Source: Candidatus Zixiibacteriota bacterium (GTDB lineage Bacteria > Zixibacteria > MSB-5A5 > GN15 > JAAZOE01). Taken from it: 64,000 nucleotides of DNA. The stretch spans positions 124,001 to 188,000 of the forward strand of contig JAGLON010000004.1 of the NCBI GenBank assembly GCA_023138975.1, in the 5' to 3' direction. Below, one piece after another: positions 26,359-35,822 of the stretch; positions within the stretch are counted from its first letter, which is position 1; the number at the start of each line of letters is the position of its first letter. The notes beneath the pieces were generated by a model that searched no databases, had not been told where the DNA came from, and saw only the letters and a program-made list of their open reading frames with translations. The position numbers and the translations under genes are program-made.

Positions 26359-27816
26359 CTACTCGGTAAATCGCCACTGTAAAATATCTTTGGCATACTC
26401 TGCCAGACGAGTGTCTCTGGGGTGGAGATTCATTTGGTCAATTAAAACATCTTCAAGCTGCTGGCGAGCATCCAAAGCTTCCCGGTAGTGTTCTCTTTCA
26501 TCTGTCATAAGGTATAATTGATAATGTGTCTTTGCCCTGAGATATAAACTTTCGATTTCATTGGCGTCGTTATCGATCCCAGGGAGTTGCGCAAGACTGT
26601 CTAATAGTGCCATCGGATTAGAAATTGTATCACCGATTATCTCAGTGTAGACCGACTTGGATAATAAATACTCTTTTCGGTCGTTCTTTGAGGGAATAAC
26701 ATAGAGGGCATAAATATCTTTGAGAGAATCAAGCGGTAACAGCGAAAGCTCCTGAATATCAGCCATTTCTATCGTCGTCTGTGCGTCACCCCGAAATTCC
26801 ATATCAGCCTTCAGTTTGTGGCGAACCGAGACGATACTATCTGCCAATATTTTGTCGTACGTTCCTGAATGAACAACATTGGACATACTTGGATTCATAT
26901 CGGAGAGACCAGATTCACCCTGTGATGGGGCTTCAGAATCATAAGAATCGCTTGCTTCATTAAGAGCTACTGTTTCGGTATTTTCCTCTGAAAGAACCAC
27001 TGGTTCTGCTGTAATCTTTTCTGCCGGTTGATCCGCAATATAAATTTCACCAAAAGCACTAAAGACATTATCATCTTCAGCTTTTTTTGCAATTCCAACA
27101 ACCGCCTCATTGCCCTCAATACCTGTCGCAGAGGCGCTATTCTTAAGTTCTATTTTCTTCGATCCCTCTGACCGCCTGCTGGGTGTTGCGACTTTCTGTT
27201 TTTCTGGGACATTCAACTCATCTGACTCAACATCGACTGTCGGGCGCGCAATAGATTGAGTATTAAAGGAAACGCCTTTATCAGCATCATCGGATTGAAC
27301 AGATTTTTCTATTAAGTAAGAATCGCCCCCTAAAGATTCATCTTCTATATAACCTGATTCCAAATCATTGGTTTCTTCAGGTGCTGAGAGAGGCATTTGC
27401 ATCATTGATGGTGCCGGTGAATGCATTATTGATGATTGCGGACTATCAATATCTTTCCAGGCCAGCCGGCCGGCTAAAAACAAGACCGCTACCGATGCGG
27501 CGACGGCAATATATTTCTGCCAGATTGGAATTATTTTTCGCTCGGATAATTTAGATGTAAAAACAGTCGATGATTCCTCCCCGCTGTTTTCCAAATTACC
27601 CATTATATTCTGTTCAAGCTTGGCGAGGATGGCATCATCAAATTCAGGCAGAGAACTTTCAGCAAGCTCACCCAGACGGCGCATTTGCTCAAGCTGATTG
27701 GCCAATCCCGGATTCGTATCCAGTGCAGCCGCAATTTCAGCCATTTCTTCCGGAGTCAGTTGACCATCCAAGTAGGCCGAAAGTTTTTCCTCGTATTTTG
27801 ATTTACCGTTTTTCAT
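26359..27816 (-). CDS. Putative membrane-anchored anti-sigma factor
   Basis: The 485-residue protein has an anti-sigma-like cytoplasmic start: 'KYEEKLSAYLDGQLTPEEMAE' without the last residue is the typical RseA/RsiW-type first helix, though no zinc His/Cys set is present. A single membrane helix follows at about 95-115 ('YIAVAASVAVLFLAGRLAW'). The long extracytoplasmic part is Ser/Glu-rich at first, then alpha-helical, TPR-like, near the end ('NEIESLYLRAKTHYQLYL'). It starts 2 nt after the ECF sigma stop codon, the usual pairing. It is expected to hold that sigma factor at the membrane. The anti-sigma role is inferred from position and the first domain. Confidence 0.72.
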   Translation of the reverse strand: MKNGKSKYEEKLSAYLDGQLTPEEMAEIAAALDTNPGLANQLEQMRRLGELAESSLPEFDDAILAKLEQNIMGNLENSGEESSTVFTSKLSERKIIPIWQKYIAVAASVAVLFLAGRLAWKDIDSPQSSIMHSPAPSMMQMPLSAPEETNDLESGYIEDESLGGDSYLIEKSVQSDDADKGVSFNTQSIARPTVDVESDELNVPEKQKVATPSRRSEGSKKIELKNSASATGIEGNEAVVGIAKKAEDDNVFSAFGEIYIADQPAEKITAEPVVLSEENTETVALNEASDSYDSEAPSQGESGLSDMNPSMSNVVHSGTYDKILADSIVSVRHKLKADMEFRGDAQTTIEMADIQELSLLPLDSLKDIYALYVIPSKNDRKEYLLSKSVYTEIIGDTISNPMALLDSLAQLPGIDNDANEIESLYLRAKTHYQLYLMTDEREHYREALDARQQLEDVLIDQMNLHPRDTRLAEYAKDILQWRFTE

Positions 27817-27818
27817 AA

Positions 27819-28394
27819 TTACTCAAGTAAATCTTTCAGTTTATCCAGTAATATTCTACGGGCACGATATAATCTGGAATCTACCGTTCCCTCTGAAATT
27901 TTAAGTTTTAATGCAATTTCATTGTAACTCAAATGCTCAAAACTGCGCAGAATAAAGACTATACGATACTGTTCCGGGAGTTCTTGTACCGCTTTCAAAA
28001 ACCGCTTATCGTTCTCACTGATTCTCAGTTGGCGGAGCGGGTCGGCTCCGTCGGAACGAGTATCCTTCTCCGGGTCAAAGCTAACTTCACGGCCGCTTTT
28101 CTTAAAATAATTATAGGTCAGGTTAACTGCTATTGTTGAGATCCAGGGGTAAAACGGCCGATTGGAATCGAAAGACTCAAGAGCTTTATAAGCCCGGATA
28201 AAACTATCCTGCACGATATCCATGGCGCTGTCGAGATCGCCGGTCATTGCGACAACCATTCTTAGTACCCTTTGCTGATGCTTCTTAACTAACCGCCCAA
28301 AAGCAGCCTTGTCACCCTCTTTTGCTCGGATTACGAGAAGTGACTCATTTTTGTCCTCTGCTATATCTACCGGTATGTTCTTATTTTCTTCCAA
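27819..28394 (-). CDS. ECF-type RNA polymerase sigma factor
   Basis: This 191-residue protein has region 2 ('AMDIVQDSFIRAYKALESF', 'PFYPWISTIAVNLTYNYFK') and region 4 ('LPEQYRIVFILRSFEHLSYN', 'EGTVDSRLYRARRILLDKL'), with no regions 1 or 3. It lies 3 nt after holA and 2 nt before its presumed anti-sigma factor. The regulon is unknown. The gene may be transcribed from the holA promoter, which would couple it to growth rather than to an autoregulated promoter. Confidence 0.93.
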   Translation of the reverse strand: MEENKNIPVDIAEDKNESLLVIRAKEGDKAAFGRLVKKHQQRVLRMVVAMTGDLDSAMDIVQDSFIRAYKALESFDSNRPFYPWISTIAVNLTYNYFKKSGREVSFDPEKDTRSDGADPLRQLRISENDKRFLKAVQELPEQYRIVFILRSFEHLSYNEIALKLKISEGTVDSRLYRARRILLDKLKDLLE

Positions 28395-28397
28395 AAT

Positions 28398-29363
28398 TTA
28401 TCGAGAAATTTCACGAATCAGGTTTTCAACAAGAAAATTAGGCTTTAAGAGCGATGTTCTGATGTCTTTCTCGGTTTTAGCAATACTGGAAATAGCGGAA
28501 ACGACTCGTTCCCGGCCGTATAAGTTAGCCTGCCGCCGTAGTTTATCCACCCAAAAAGGATGTCCTGCAATTTTACGCCCTTCAAGTGCTTTAAGCATAT
28601 TTATCATCTGACGGCCGATTAGGACTACAACACCTACGGAACTGGAACCACGGGAAATCAAATCGTTATAGGCCTTTAAAGCGTTTTCATACTTTTTTTC
28701 CGAAATCATATCTATTAATTCAAAGATACCAAATTCTTCATATGAACTGGCCAGCTTTTTTATCTCCTCCAGACCGATATGTGAGCCGGTTTCCTGCGAT
28801 AAAGAGAGTTTTTCCAATTCACCAACTAATCCGCCGAAGTTTCCACCAGTCAGGGAAAGCAGTAATTCCACCGCTTCTTCATCATAGGTATAGCCCTCAG
28901 ATTGTAAGTGCCTGATGATACGTGCCCTGGTCTTTTGATCAGTCAATTTATTAAACTGTACCAACTCAGATATTTTTTTGACTTCTCTGAAAAAAGCACT
29001 CTTTTTCTGGGGTGTTCGGACTGACGGGCTGGAAAGGATTATTACGGTTTCCGGAGGGGGTGACTTCAAATATCCAAAGAGTTTTTTATACTGGGTTGGC
29101 TTGAGACGCTGAACATCTTCTACATAAATCAGCCGCCTGTCCCCTAACATCGGAATTGCCGCTATTTCACCGATAATGGATTCAAGCTCAGTCTTGTCGG
29201 CCGACATTTTAGATAGATTTAACTGATTGTTCTTACCTGATATATAATGGCTGAGAATAAATTTAACCGCTTCTTTTTTACGGTAATCCTCATCTCCAAA
29301 GAAATAATAAACCGGACGGAATTTCCCCGAACCGATCTCTTTTATCAATTGATTTGGGTCCAT
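28398..29363 (-). CDS. holA: DNA polymerase III, delta subunit
   Basis: The 321 residues match the clamp-loader delta subunit: 'GKFRPVYYFFGDEDYRKKEA', 'AIPMLGDRRLIYVEDVQRLK', 'KLFGYLKSPPPETVIILSS', 'LLLSLTGGNFGGLVGELEKL' and 'FELIDMISEKKYENAL'. Delta opens the beta sliding clamp during loading. Position and size are normal. It heads the run holA-sigma-anti-sigma-pcm, with 3, 2 and 9 nt gaps. Confidence 0.93.
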   Translation of the reverse strand: MDPNQLIKEIGSGKFRPVYYFFGDEDYRKKEAVKFILSHYISGKNNQLNLSKMSADKTELESIIGEIAAIPMLGDRRLIYVEDVQRLKPTQYKKLFGYLKSPPPETVIILSSPSVRTPQKKSAFFREVKKISELVQFNKLTDQKTRARIIRHLQSEGYTYDEEAVELLLSLTGGNFGGLVGELEKLSLSQETGSHIGLEEIKKLASSYEEFGIFELIDMISEKKYENALKAYNDLISRGSSSVGVVVLIGRQMINMLKALEGRKIAGHPFWVDKLRRQANLYGRERVVSAISSIAKTEKDIRTSLLKPNFLVENLIREISR

Positions 29364-29395
29364 ACCAATAAGGTATGAACCGAAGATGGCTTATG

Positions 29396-29770
29396 TCAAT
29401 CAATTTCGGGTCGCTCAGCCGGATTATCAGCCAGCGAGACCCAGTTTATTGTATAGCGGAGTTTTGAGCGGTAAACCAGTGCCTTTTGTAATAGCGGAAC
29501 CAAAGATTCATTATCGACAGTAGAGTTTTGTACCTGCTCTACTAAATCGAGATTATTGCAGTATAGCTCCAAAGCACGGTTTTTAAATAACTGCGGATTA
29601 ACCTCGATAAACTCAAGTAATGTCAACAGGGAGGCGTAATCTTTGGCTATTCCTTCGGCCTGATAAGGAGCCTTAAACGTCACGCCTATATCGGGGATAT
29701 CGAAAGTTACCAGTGTATTAATTTCCGTATCAACTATCTCACGCTGCATTGAACCAAAGTATAATTCCAT
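29396..29770 (-). CDS. Conserved-looking hypothetical protein, possibly RNase H-like fold
   Basis: This 124-residue protein has no family I recognise with certainty. The order of elements, 'IGVTFKAPYQAEGIAKDYAS', 'LLTLLEFIEVNP', 'ALELYCNNLDLVEQVQN' and 'YRSKLRYTINWVSLADNPAE', resembles the second half of an RNase HI-type domain, but the catalytic acidic residues are not evident. I chose the ATG at 29770, which has GGAGGAAAT directly upstream; a start at 29797 adds nine residues without support. It lies 32 nt before holA on the same strand and may share its transcript. Confidence 0.6.
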   Translation of the reverse strand: MELYFGSMQREIVDTEINTLVTFDIPDIGVTFKAPYQAEGIAKDYASLLTLLEFIEVNPQLFKNRALELYCNNLDLVEQVQNSTVDNESLVPLLQKALVYRSKLRYTINWVSLADNPAERPEID

Positions 29771-29896
29771 ATTTCCTCCAGAGCAAATATAACGCAACTC
29801 CTCTGCCCGACTGTTTCAAGCTCCTTAATTAACTTGTAAGCAACTGTTCGCTATTGGCTTAGATAGTTCTATGAAACCATTAATGGATATGAGGTG

Positions 29897-29910
29897 TGCA
29901 ATCTATTGCA
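29897..29910. promoter_or_regulatory. Perfect 14-bp palindrome between dgt and the hypothetical gene
   Basis: TGCAATCTATTGCA lies 16 nt after the dgt stop codon and about 125 nt before the next minus-strand start. It has no T-run, so an operator for the holA-region promoter is more likely than a terminator. Chance occurrence is possible. Confidence 0.3.
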
Positions 29911-29925
29911 GTGTTTGATAAACTA

Positions 29926-31074
29926 TTAGCAGTTTCTTGTAAATTCGTTTTGGGCGAATCGGTCGGTCATTCCGGCAATATAGTCAGCGGCCAATTGATG
30001 CGGGCTTAACTCTGGAAACCGCCTGCGGAAGCCTTCCGGAATTTTGTTAATATCGTTTAAGTACATGTTGAATAGGAATGAGATTATCTCGAACGATTCT
30101 TTTTTCATTCGATTTAATATTGGATGGAAATACATATGCTTGCGCAAAAATGTTTTCAGCTTATTATTGAATTGGTTTTGCTCTTCAGAAAACGACACGA
30201 TTCTTTCAGTTGCCCGGCGAACATCTTCAATAGTTTTAATACTGTTTGCCTCAAGGCGGAGATTTATTTCCGCTATTAAATCTACCGTCTGCATGTTTAC
30301 CAGCGATCGAACAAAGGCAAAACGAATCATATCATCTGTTTTCTCGGTCAGCGATTGTTCAGCTTTGGCGATGATTTCAGAAAGAAAATCAGTCTCACGT
30401 ATCAAATCAAGGTTTAGGAAACCGGATGACAACCCGTCATCGACATCATGGCCTCCGTAAGCGATATCATCGGCCAGATTCACAATTTGGCCTTCCAGCA
30501 GCGGTTTTTCCTCGGGATAAAACTCATCAGGTACAGATAAATCATGAGTTGATTCATGCTTGATAATTGCTTCGCGCAACTCATAGGTCAAGTTCAACCC
30601 ATAATGACCAGGGTATCTTTTTTCCAGAAAATCGACGACTCGAAGCGATTGATGATTATGATTAAACCCACCGTGCTGTTTCATAAGTTCGTCTATAATC
30701 TCTTCTCCGGCATGACCGAAGGGAGTGTGCCCCAAATCATGCGCCAGCGCAACCGCCTCAGCCAAATCCTCATTCAAACCCATAGCACGGGCAATTGACC
30801 GGCTGATTTGCGCCACCTCTATAGTATGTGTCAGGCGTGAACGATGATGGTCGCGCGGTTTAAATTCTGTATCGAGATTAGCAAACACCTGGGTTTTGTG
30901 CTGCAGACGGCGAAAAGCGGTTGAGTGAATAATCCTATCTCTGTCCCGCTGATATTCGGTTCGATAAGGATCGGTCCGAGTTGTAAACTTCCTGCCCCGA
31001 CTATCGGATGATAAGGCCGCATATCCTGCCGGAAAGCGAACTCGCTCGGCTTGATTCAGTTCTTCACTGCTCAT
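29926..31074 (-). CDS. dgt: dGTPase-family deoxynucleoside triphosphohydrolase
   Basis: This 382-residue HD-domain enzyme has 'DRDRIIHSTAFRRLQHKTQV', metal ligands in 'HRSRLTHTIEVAQI' (77-90) and 'ALAHDLGHTPFGHAGE' (109-124), then 'NLTYELREAIIKHES' and 'NLADDIAYGGHDVDDG'. It removes triphosphate from dNTPs, tuning pool sizes. The length fits the short Gram-positive/thermophile-type group rather than E. coli Dgt. It is the last gene of the dense run that starts with rnr, 24 nt after the outer-membrane-like gene. Confidence 0.94.
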   Translation of the reverse strand: MSSEELNQAERVRFPAGYAALSSDSRGRKFTTRTDPYRTEYQRDRDRIIHSTAFRRLQHKTQVFANLDTEFKPRDHHRSRLTHTIEVAQISRSIARAMGLNEDLAEAVALAHDLGHTPFGHAGEEIIDELMKQHGGFNHNHQSLRVVDFLEKRYPGHYGLNLTYELREAIIKHESTHDLSVPDEFYPEEKPLLEGQIVNLADDIAYGGHDVDDGLSSGFLNLDLIRETDFLSEIIAKAEQSLTEKTDDMIRFAFVRSLVNMQTVDLIAEINLRLEANSIKTIEDVRRATERIVSFSEEQNQFNNKLKTFLRKHMYFHPILNRMKKESFEIISFLFNMYLNDINKIPEGFRRRFPELSPHQLAADYIAGMTDRFAQNEFTRNC

Positions 31075-31098
31075 GTTTCTGTAATAACGGAGATATTA

Positions 31099-31938
31099 TC
31101 AATCTGTCAAGTTTTCATTTGGTAGGAAAACAGATAATAGAACAGTATGCGTCATACCTAATACCGGATGATGAGACACCTTGTAATTAAAACCCAAATG
31201 TGACGTTTCTAAATCCAGTCCACCACCAAAACGAATGGGATAGAGAACCAGGGTCCAGTTCAATTGTATCCGTTTATCTAATTTGAAAGACTGCGTCGTC
31301 ATAGCGGTCGGCTTCTCGTGCTCCCGGAGGAGAACGCTTATTTGTGAGTCTAATGATGATTTGGATAAATATGATATTCCGCACTCGGCTTCAAGCGGCA
31401 GTTTGTCACTGCTGTTATAATATTTTGGACGGTTGATATTGCGGGCCGTCCCAAACAGTAAAAAGTTATTATATGTTTTCGAGAGTCCAAGATTACAGGC
31501 GGTATATGAGATATCGTTATAAGAGGCATTAAAGGACAACCGGTTATAGATTATCGCAAAACCAAAAACAAGTCCCTTGATTGAATGATTACCAAATAAC
31601 GATAACCCCATTTGCTGGAAATAATCCGACTTCCCGAATACCGCTCCTCCTGCTCCTATTGTAAAATCGCGAAGGTGAGTTGTCACCGCAAACTGATTAT
31701 CGGTGAGTTCCTTGAGTCCGTACAAAGACCGGTGTGAGGTTTGGAAGGATAGTTTCTTCTTTGAAATTGCAAACGGGTACATGGAGACAGACAAGGCTCC
31801 TGCGTCTCTGAAATCAACATATCCCGAAGAAAAGATCTGATTATCAGCATATGACAACCCTGAGGCATGAATATTGGCGTCAAACAGAAATTGAGACAGG
31901 ATTACTATGGCACACAATATAGACGCAATCTGTTTCAT
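31099..31938 (-). CDS. Predicted outer-membrane beta-barrel protein (PorV/PorQ-like)
   Basis: This 279-residue protein starts with a signal peptide (MKQIASILCAIVILSQFLF) and then 'ADNQIFSSGYVDFRDAGALS', resembling the N-terminus of PorV/PorQ or UPF0164-type barrels in which a Gly/Asn/Ala-rich segment plugs the barrel. The rest alternates hydrophobic and polar residues as expected for beta strands ('LVFGFAIIYNRLSFNASYND', 'LFGTARNINRPKYY'). It shares an ATGA overlap with the lamin-tail gene. PorV-type proteins shuttle type IX cargo, which would fit the FlgD-like C-terminus next door, but similarity is weak and this is inference. Confidence 0.55.
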   Translation of the reverse strand: MKQIASILCAIVILSQFLFDANIHASGLSYADNQIFSSGYVDFRDAGALSVSMYPFAISKKKLSFQTSHRSLYGLKELTDNQFAVTTHLRDFTIGAGGAVFGKSDYFQQMGLSLFGNHSIKGLVFGFAIIYNRLSFNASYNDISYTACNLGLSKTYNNFLLFGTARNINRPKYYNSSDKLPLEAECGISYLSKSSLDSQISVLLREHEKPTAMTTQSFKLDKRIQLNWTLVLYPIRFGGGLDLETSHLGFNYKVSHHPVLGMTHTVLLSVFLPNENLTD

Positions 31939-32783
31939 CGAGCTATCACCACGGTCAGTTTGGTTTCAGCCGGAGAATCACCGGTACATTCAGCAAAGAC
32001 AATATATATGCCGACTGGCAGCCTGCGACCGCTATCATCTCTTCCATTCCAGCTAATGCTTCCCGGAACGGCTTCGGCATCCTCAATTATAGTTTTTACT
32101 ATTCTTCCGGAAATATCATAGATAGAAAGACTAAAGTTTCCTTCGGCTGGAGGCGTATAAGAAAAAACCGTTTCATCCTCAAAACCGTCTCCATCAGGCG
32201 AAAATGGATTCGGTGCGATGACTAAATCTATTGTCTGGTTACTGTTTGGGAAAAAGCTATTGGCCCGTCCGGGGGTGGAGCCGCTTGCATCGTAAGATTT
32301 TCCCCAGTAAGAAATATTCTCACCCGAAATATATCTTTCCCAGCTTCGATTATCATCAAATGTTTTTTCATAGTAGAAACTGTCAACAGTAACACTATCC
32401 GCATTCCTCAACCGTACGGTTTCTCCGCCGGAATTATTCAGAATCGGCCAGCTATTAGGCTCGACAATCAGGCCGTCAAAAGTTGAATAATAAGCCAGAA
32501 AGTTTTCTTTATTCTGAGCCAATACGATATAGTTGGGGCCGGGTAATAGAACTACCGTATCGGAAATATGCTTCCATCCAATAGCATCGCCAATTTCATA
32601 GAGCGATAAATCGATAACATTACGATTCGGATTATGAAGTTCGATCCACTCACTTTCGAGGCCGTTTGTATTATTGGCTAGGAACTCAGTAATGAGTATA
32701 TCGTATGATTGAGCCCATCCCTTATTTCCAACAAACAAGGTAAGAAGTAAGAATGCGGCGATAAATGTCTTTAAAACGACCAC
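31935..32783 (-). CDS. Secreted lamin-tail-domain protein with FlgD-like C-terminus
   Basis: The 282 residues comprise a signal peptide (VVLKTFIAAFLLLTLFVGNK region), a bacterial lamin-tail domain at about 25-175 ('ILITEFLANNTNGLESEWIE', 'LHNPNRNVIDLSLYEIGD', 'NSGGETVRLRNADSVTVDSF'), and a C-terminal FlgD-like Ig fold ('APNPFSPDGDGFEDETVF', 'SLSIYDISGRIVKTI', 'WNGRDDSGRRLPVGIYIV'). It is likely a surface-attached structural or adhesive protein; lamin-tail domains often accompany secreted nucleases but no nuclease domain is seen here. It starts at GTG 32783, overlapping the preceding gene by 13 nt, and ends in an ATGA overlap with the next. Confidence 0.8.
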   Translation of the reverse strand: MVVLKTFIAAFLLLTLFVGNKGWAQSYDILITEFLANNTNGLESEWIELHNPNRNVIDLSLYEIGDAIGWKHISDTVVLLPGPNYIVLAQNKENFLAYYSTFDGLIVEPNSWPILNNSGGETVRLRNADSVTVDSFYYEKTFDDNRSWERYISGENISYWGKSYDASGSTPGRANSFFPNSNQTIDLVIAPNPFSPDGDGFEDETVFSYTPPAEGNFSLSIYDISGRIVKTIIEDAEAVPGSISWNGRDDSGRRLPVGIYIVFAECTGDSPAETKLTVVIAR

Positions 32784-34402
32784 GTGATATCCAAACGCGC
32801 AATATTGCTATCCGAATCACTCGTTGTCCGAGAATAACGCCGGCTGTACTTAACCATTGTCGAAAACCGGTCGGTAACCTCGGTTTCATGCGATACCGAT
32901 AAATACATATAGTTGTTTTTCAAATCATCCAACTTAATTTTATCAAGCTTACACATTACATACAGCTTTCCAAATGATTTCACAAGTCTGTTTTCTATAA
33001 AAAGAATGAAGTCGTTACGATTATAGTACTTGTCATACTGATAACCAAATACCAAACGCGACTGCAGACTCTCGCTTTTTCTTTTAATTTCCCCTTGCAG
33101 ACGTTGTTTGACTCGCTCGCCAAGCTTTATATCATCGCGTCGAAGGTATCCGCTTAATATAACGCTGTACTGTTTTCCAATTGTGTACTCAAGCCCGCAT
33201 TTACCTTCTAAACGATTCATTCCGCTTGTGCGATCATAATATCCGCTTAAAACTGTAAACAAGAATCTGTCATTTATTCTGTGTGTGGAGCGGATTCGCA
33301 CGCCGGTTTCACCGGCTCGGCGATTTTGGTAAGATAGGTCCAAGGCTTTTATCTCAAGTGTTTCTGATCTTCGGGATGACATGCCTCCGGAGAAAAAAGC
33401 CGGGTATTCATTTTCGTATCTCCAGAAATCAACCGCAAGATTTGTCGGATAATTTTTCCACGAGAATTGAGCCGATGCGGCTGTTTTGAAACGTTTTTGC
33501 CAGCGCGAAACCGCAATCTCCACAATCAGAGGTGTTCTCAGACATATGTTGCTGAAAACCGAAAAGTAAACGGCATCGTCGGAGAGATCTTCAATCCGAT
33601 TTTGTAACCGTCCATATCCCGCACTGAGGGCTACATTATGTTTATGTATAGTAAAAGGTATCGATATCCCTGTAAACAGCTTGGCCGACCTTGCATTCCG
33701 TTCCAGATCAATCAGCAGTTGCTTTCTTCCGGCGTCGATTAAAATGCCGTTTCCTCCACCATAATTCGGGAATAATAGTTTTTCAGTATCATCACGGTCC
33801 ACATCTTTTGTAAAAAACTGTCCATGATAGCCATAGACAAGCCCCATACCGAATTTTGACCTGTAGCTGCCAAGCTGTATTATAAGTGGAGTATTGCTCT
33901 GCAAGTCGGAAGTAAACGAAACCGAACGATTCAGCCATCTCTGATTTCCGTTATAGCTTTTCTCAAACTCACCGTAAATAGAAAGCATCTCAGAATGGAC
34001 ATCGACCCGCCCCAGACGCTGAAACTCGCCATTGCCTTTTAGTCGTCCATAATTTCTCGATAATATATTTCCTTGAATATGAAAAGCTGTATCAGAATCT
34101 ACATTAGCGATAGACGGAGCTTCATCAGCCAATGGCGTGACATTCTCGATACCGGATGAATACCCTATCTGTAAATTCGGGAAAGATTGAAGAAATAAAG
34201 TATCGGCTTTTGTTAAACGGCTCTTCCGAACCGTTTCAAGAAGAGCAAGATAATCATGGTATTCTATTAAGCCCGAAGCTAACGCCTCTTCGATCTCTTC
34301 CGGTTCAGGGACGCGAAACTGAGCCTCGTCTTCGGCCCAAAGCTGAAGAGAACTGAAACTGATGAGAATCAGCAATAAATATAATAGTTTGTTACAATTC
34401 AC
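32771..34402 (-). CDS. Predicted outer-membrane beta-barrel protein
   Basis: The protein of about 543 residues has a signal peptide ([20 protein letters not shown]), a short helical region ('EIEEALASGLIEYHDYLALL') and a long barrel-like part of alternating polar and aromatic strands ('YSVILSGYLRRDDIKLGERV', 'YVMCKLDKIKLDDLKNNYMY') ending in an aromatic residue ('RLDITWSF'), as many barrels do. A C-terminal Phe is typical of BAM substrates. I chose GTG at 34402 because it directly precedes the signal peptide; GTG at 34438 adds 12 hydrophilic residues. It overlaps the sigma-54 activator gene by 11 nt and the lamin-tail gene by 13 nt. The ligand is unknown. Confidence 0.65.
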   Translation of the reverse strand: MNCNKLLYLLLILISFSSLQLWAEDEAQFRVPEPEEIEEALASGLIEYHDYLALLETVRKSRLTKADTLFLQSFPNLQIGYSSGIENVTPLADEAPSIANVDSDTAFHIQGNILSRNYGRLKGNGEFQRLGRVDVHSEMLSIYGEFEKSYNGNQRWLNRSVSFTSDLQSNTPLIIQLGSYRSKFGMGLVYGYHGQFFTKDVDRDDTEKLLFPNYGGGNGILIDAGRKQLLIDLERNARSAKLFTGISIPFTIHKHNVALSAGYGRLQNRIEDLSDDAVYFSVFSNICLRTPLIVEIAVSRWQKRFKTAASAQFSWKNYPTNLAVDFWRYENEYPAFFSGGMSSRRSETLEIKALDLSYQNRRAGETGVRIRSTHRINDRFLFTVLSGYYDRTSGMNRLEGKCGLEYTIGKQYSVILSGYLRRDDIKLGERVKQRLQGEIKRKSESLQSRLVFGYQYDKYYNRNDFILFIENRLVKSFGKLYVMCKLDKIKLDDLKNNYMYLSVSHETEVTDRFSTMVKYSRRYSRTTSDSDSNIARLDITWSF

Positions 34403-35822
34403 CGTATTTTTTAAGTTTCCGATACAGAGTCCGCTCACCGATACCTAATTTTCGGGCGGCTTCTCTGCGATTGCCCCCAACTGACTCCAGTGTTTTCAGG
34501 ATTAATTGCTCTTCCATCCCATCCATCGTCATTGGAGAATCAGCATGATGAACTTCCTCCTCAACGACTGTTTCATGACGCGCCGGAAGATTATCCATGA
34601 TGATATCCCGAAGCATGCGTACTTCCTGGCCAAGAGATAAGAGAGCCTGATATATCAGTTGAAATTCCGCTTCCTGCGGCGATTTGCCTGTAACGACCGG
34701 GAGGCTGCGATCGGAAAAACCTTGTTCCTCAAGAAATTGCATAACATGCGATTCCGAGATTTCCCCTTTCCCCGCTATCACGGTCGTGCGACTGACAAAA
34801 TTCCTCAATTGGCGAACATTTCCCGGCCAGCCATAGTTCAATAATCGCTCCATAGCGTTGCGGGCGACCATGCGGGTCTGTCCGGTTTCCTTACGAAAGA
34901 AATGATTGATGAGTGGCATAATATCAGCTTTTCGGTCAGCCAGACCGGTCAGGTTTATTCGCATGGCGCCGAGACGAAAATATAAATCTTCACGAAACTC
35001 ACCGTCCTGAATAGCATCCAGGAGTTCTCGATTAGTCGCGGCAATAATTCTGACATCGGATCTAACCAACTCTCCCCCACCGACCCGATAAAACGCGCCC
35101 TCTTCCAGTACTCGCAACAGTCTAACCTGCAAGGACGGAGGTGTCTCACCGATTTCATCTAAAAATACCGTACCGCCGTCGGCTCGTTTAAATATTCCTT
35201 CCCGTCTCCCGATAGCTCCGGTAAAGGCGCCTTTTTCATAGCCGAATAATTCGGACTCCAACAGGGTCTCCGCGAAGGCACCGCAGTTAACAGCAATATA
35301 AGGTTTGTTTTTGCGCTTAGAGTTCTCATGAACGGCACGAGCCACAAGCTCTTTTCCCGCTCCGGATGGTCCTATTATAAGAGTTGAGATATCTGTCGGC
35401 GCTACCTGTGAAATAATTTCCGCGTTATGTTTCAGATTGGCTGATTTTCCGACCATATTATAATTACTTAGACGTTCGCGTACCTTTAGGCAATCATTAA
35501 CTTTGTCTCCAAATTCCCGCCCGGTTATAGTAAATGGAAGAACTGCATCGACTAGGAATTTAGACAAGTAATGGCCATTTAAATCTCCAACCAGCCAGAA
35601 TTCAGCCTCGGGTATTTTTCGATATACTCTTATAACCAACGATTCGCTAAACTGCGAATGAGAACTGTCAAAAATAAGAATCGGTACCGGTTGTTGTTTG
35701 ACTGCCTCAACTAATTGAGAAGCTTCACTGGTTCTAAGAAGCCATCCCTCATCGAGAGCGGACGATAAAAAGTCATATTCTTCTTCGCCAAAAAACAGTA
35801 CCTGAGGAATACCAAAAGTCAT
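34392..35822 (-). CDS. Sigma-54-dependent activator with degenerate receiver-like N-terminus
   Basis: This 476-residue NtrC-type activator has an AAA+ core with Walker A 'GPSGAGKE' near 150, the sigma-54 contact loop 'EKGAFTGA' near 195, Walker B '[11 protein letters not shown]' near 219, and '[19 protein letters not shown]'. A Fis-type helix-turn-helix ends the protein ('[20 protein letters not shown]'). Residues 1-115 look receiver-like ('[18 protein letters not shown]') but lack the conserved Lys-Pro site, so phosphorylation control is doubtful. The ATG overlaps the rnr stop codon by 4 nt and its end overlaps the outer-membrane gene. It should activate sigma-54 promoters, presumably including ones for envelope functions. 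Confidence 0.93.
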   Translation of the reverse strand: MTFGIPQVLFFGEEEYDFLSSALDEGWLLRTSEASQLVEAVKQQPVPILIFDSSHSQFSESLVIRVYRKIPEAEFWLVGDLNGHYLSKFLVDAVLPFTITGREFGDKVNDCLKVRERLSNYNMVGKSANLKHNAEIISQVAPTDISTLIIGPSGAGKELVARAVHENSKRKNKPYIAVNCGAFAETLLESELFGYEKGAFTGAIGRREGIFKRADGGTVFLDEIGETPPSLQVRLLRVLEEGAFYRVGGGELVRSDVRIIAATNRELLDAIQDGEFREDLYFRLGAMRINLTGLADRKADIMPLINHFFRKETGQTRMVARNAMERLLNYGWPGNVRQLRNFVSRTTVIAGKGEISESHVMQFLEEQGFSDRSLPVVTGKSPQEAEFQLIYQALLSLGQEVRMLRDIIMDNLPARHETVVEEEVHHADSPMTMDGMEEQLILKTLESVGGNRREAARKLGIGERTLYRKLKKYGEL

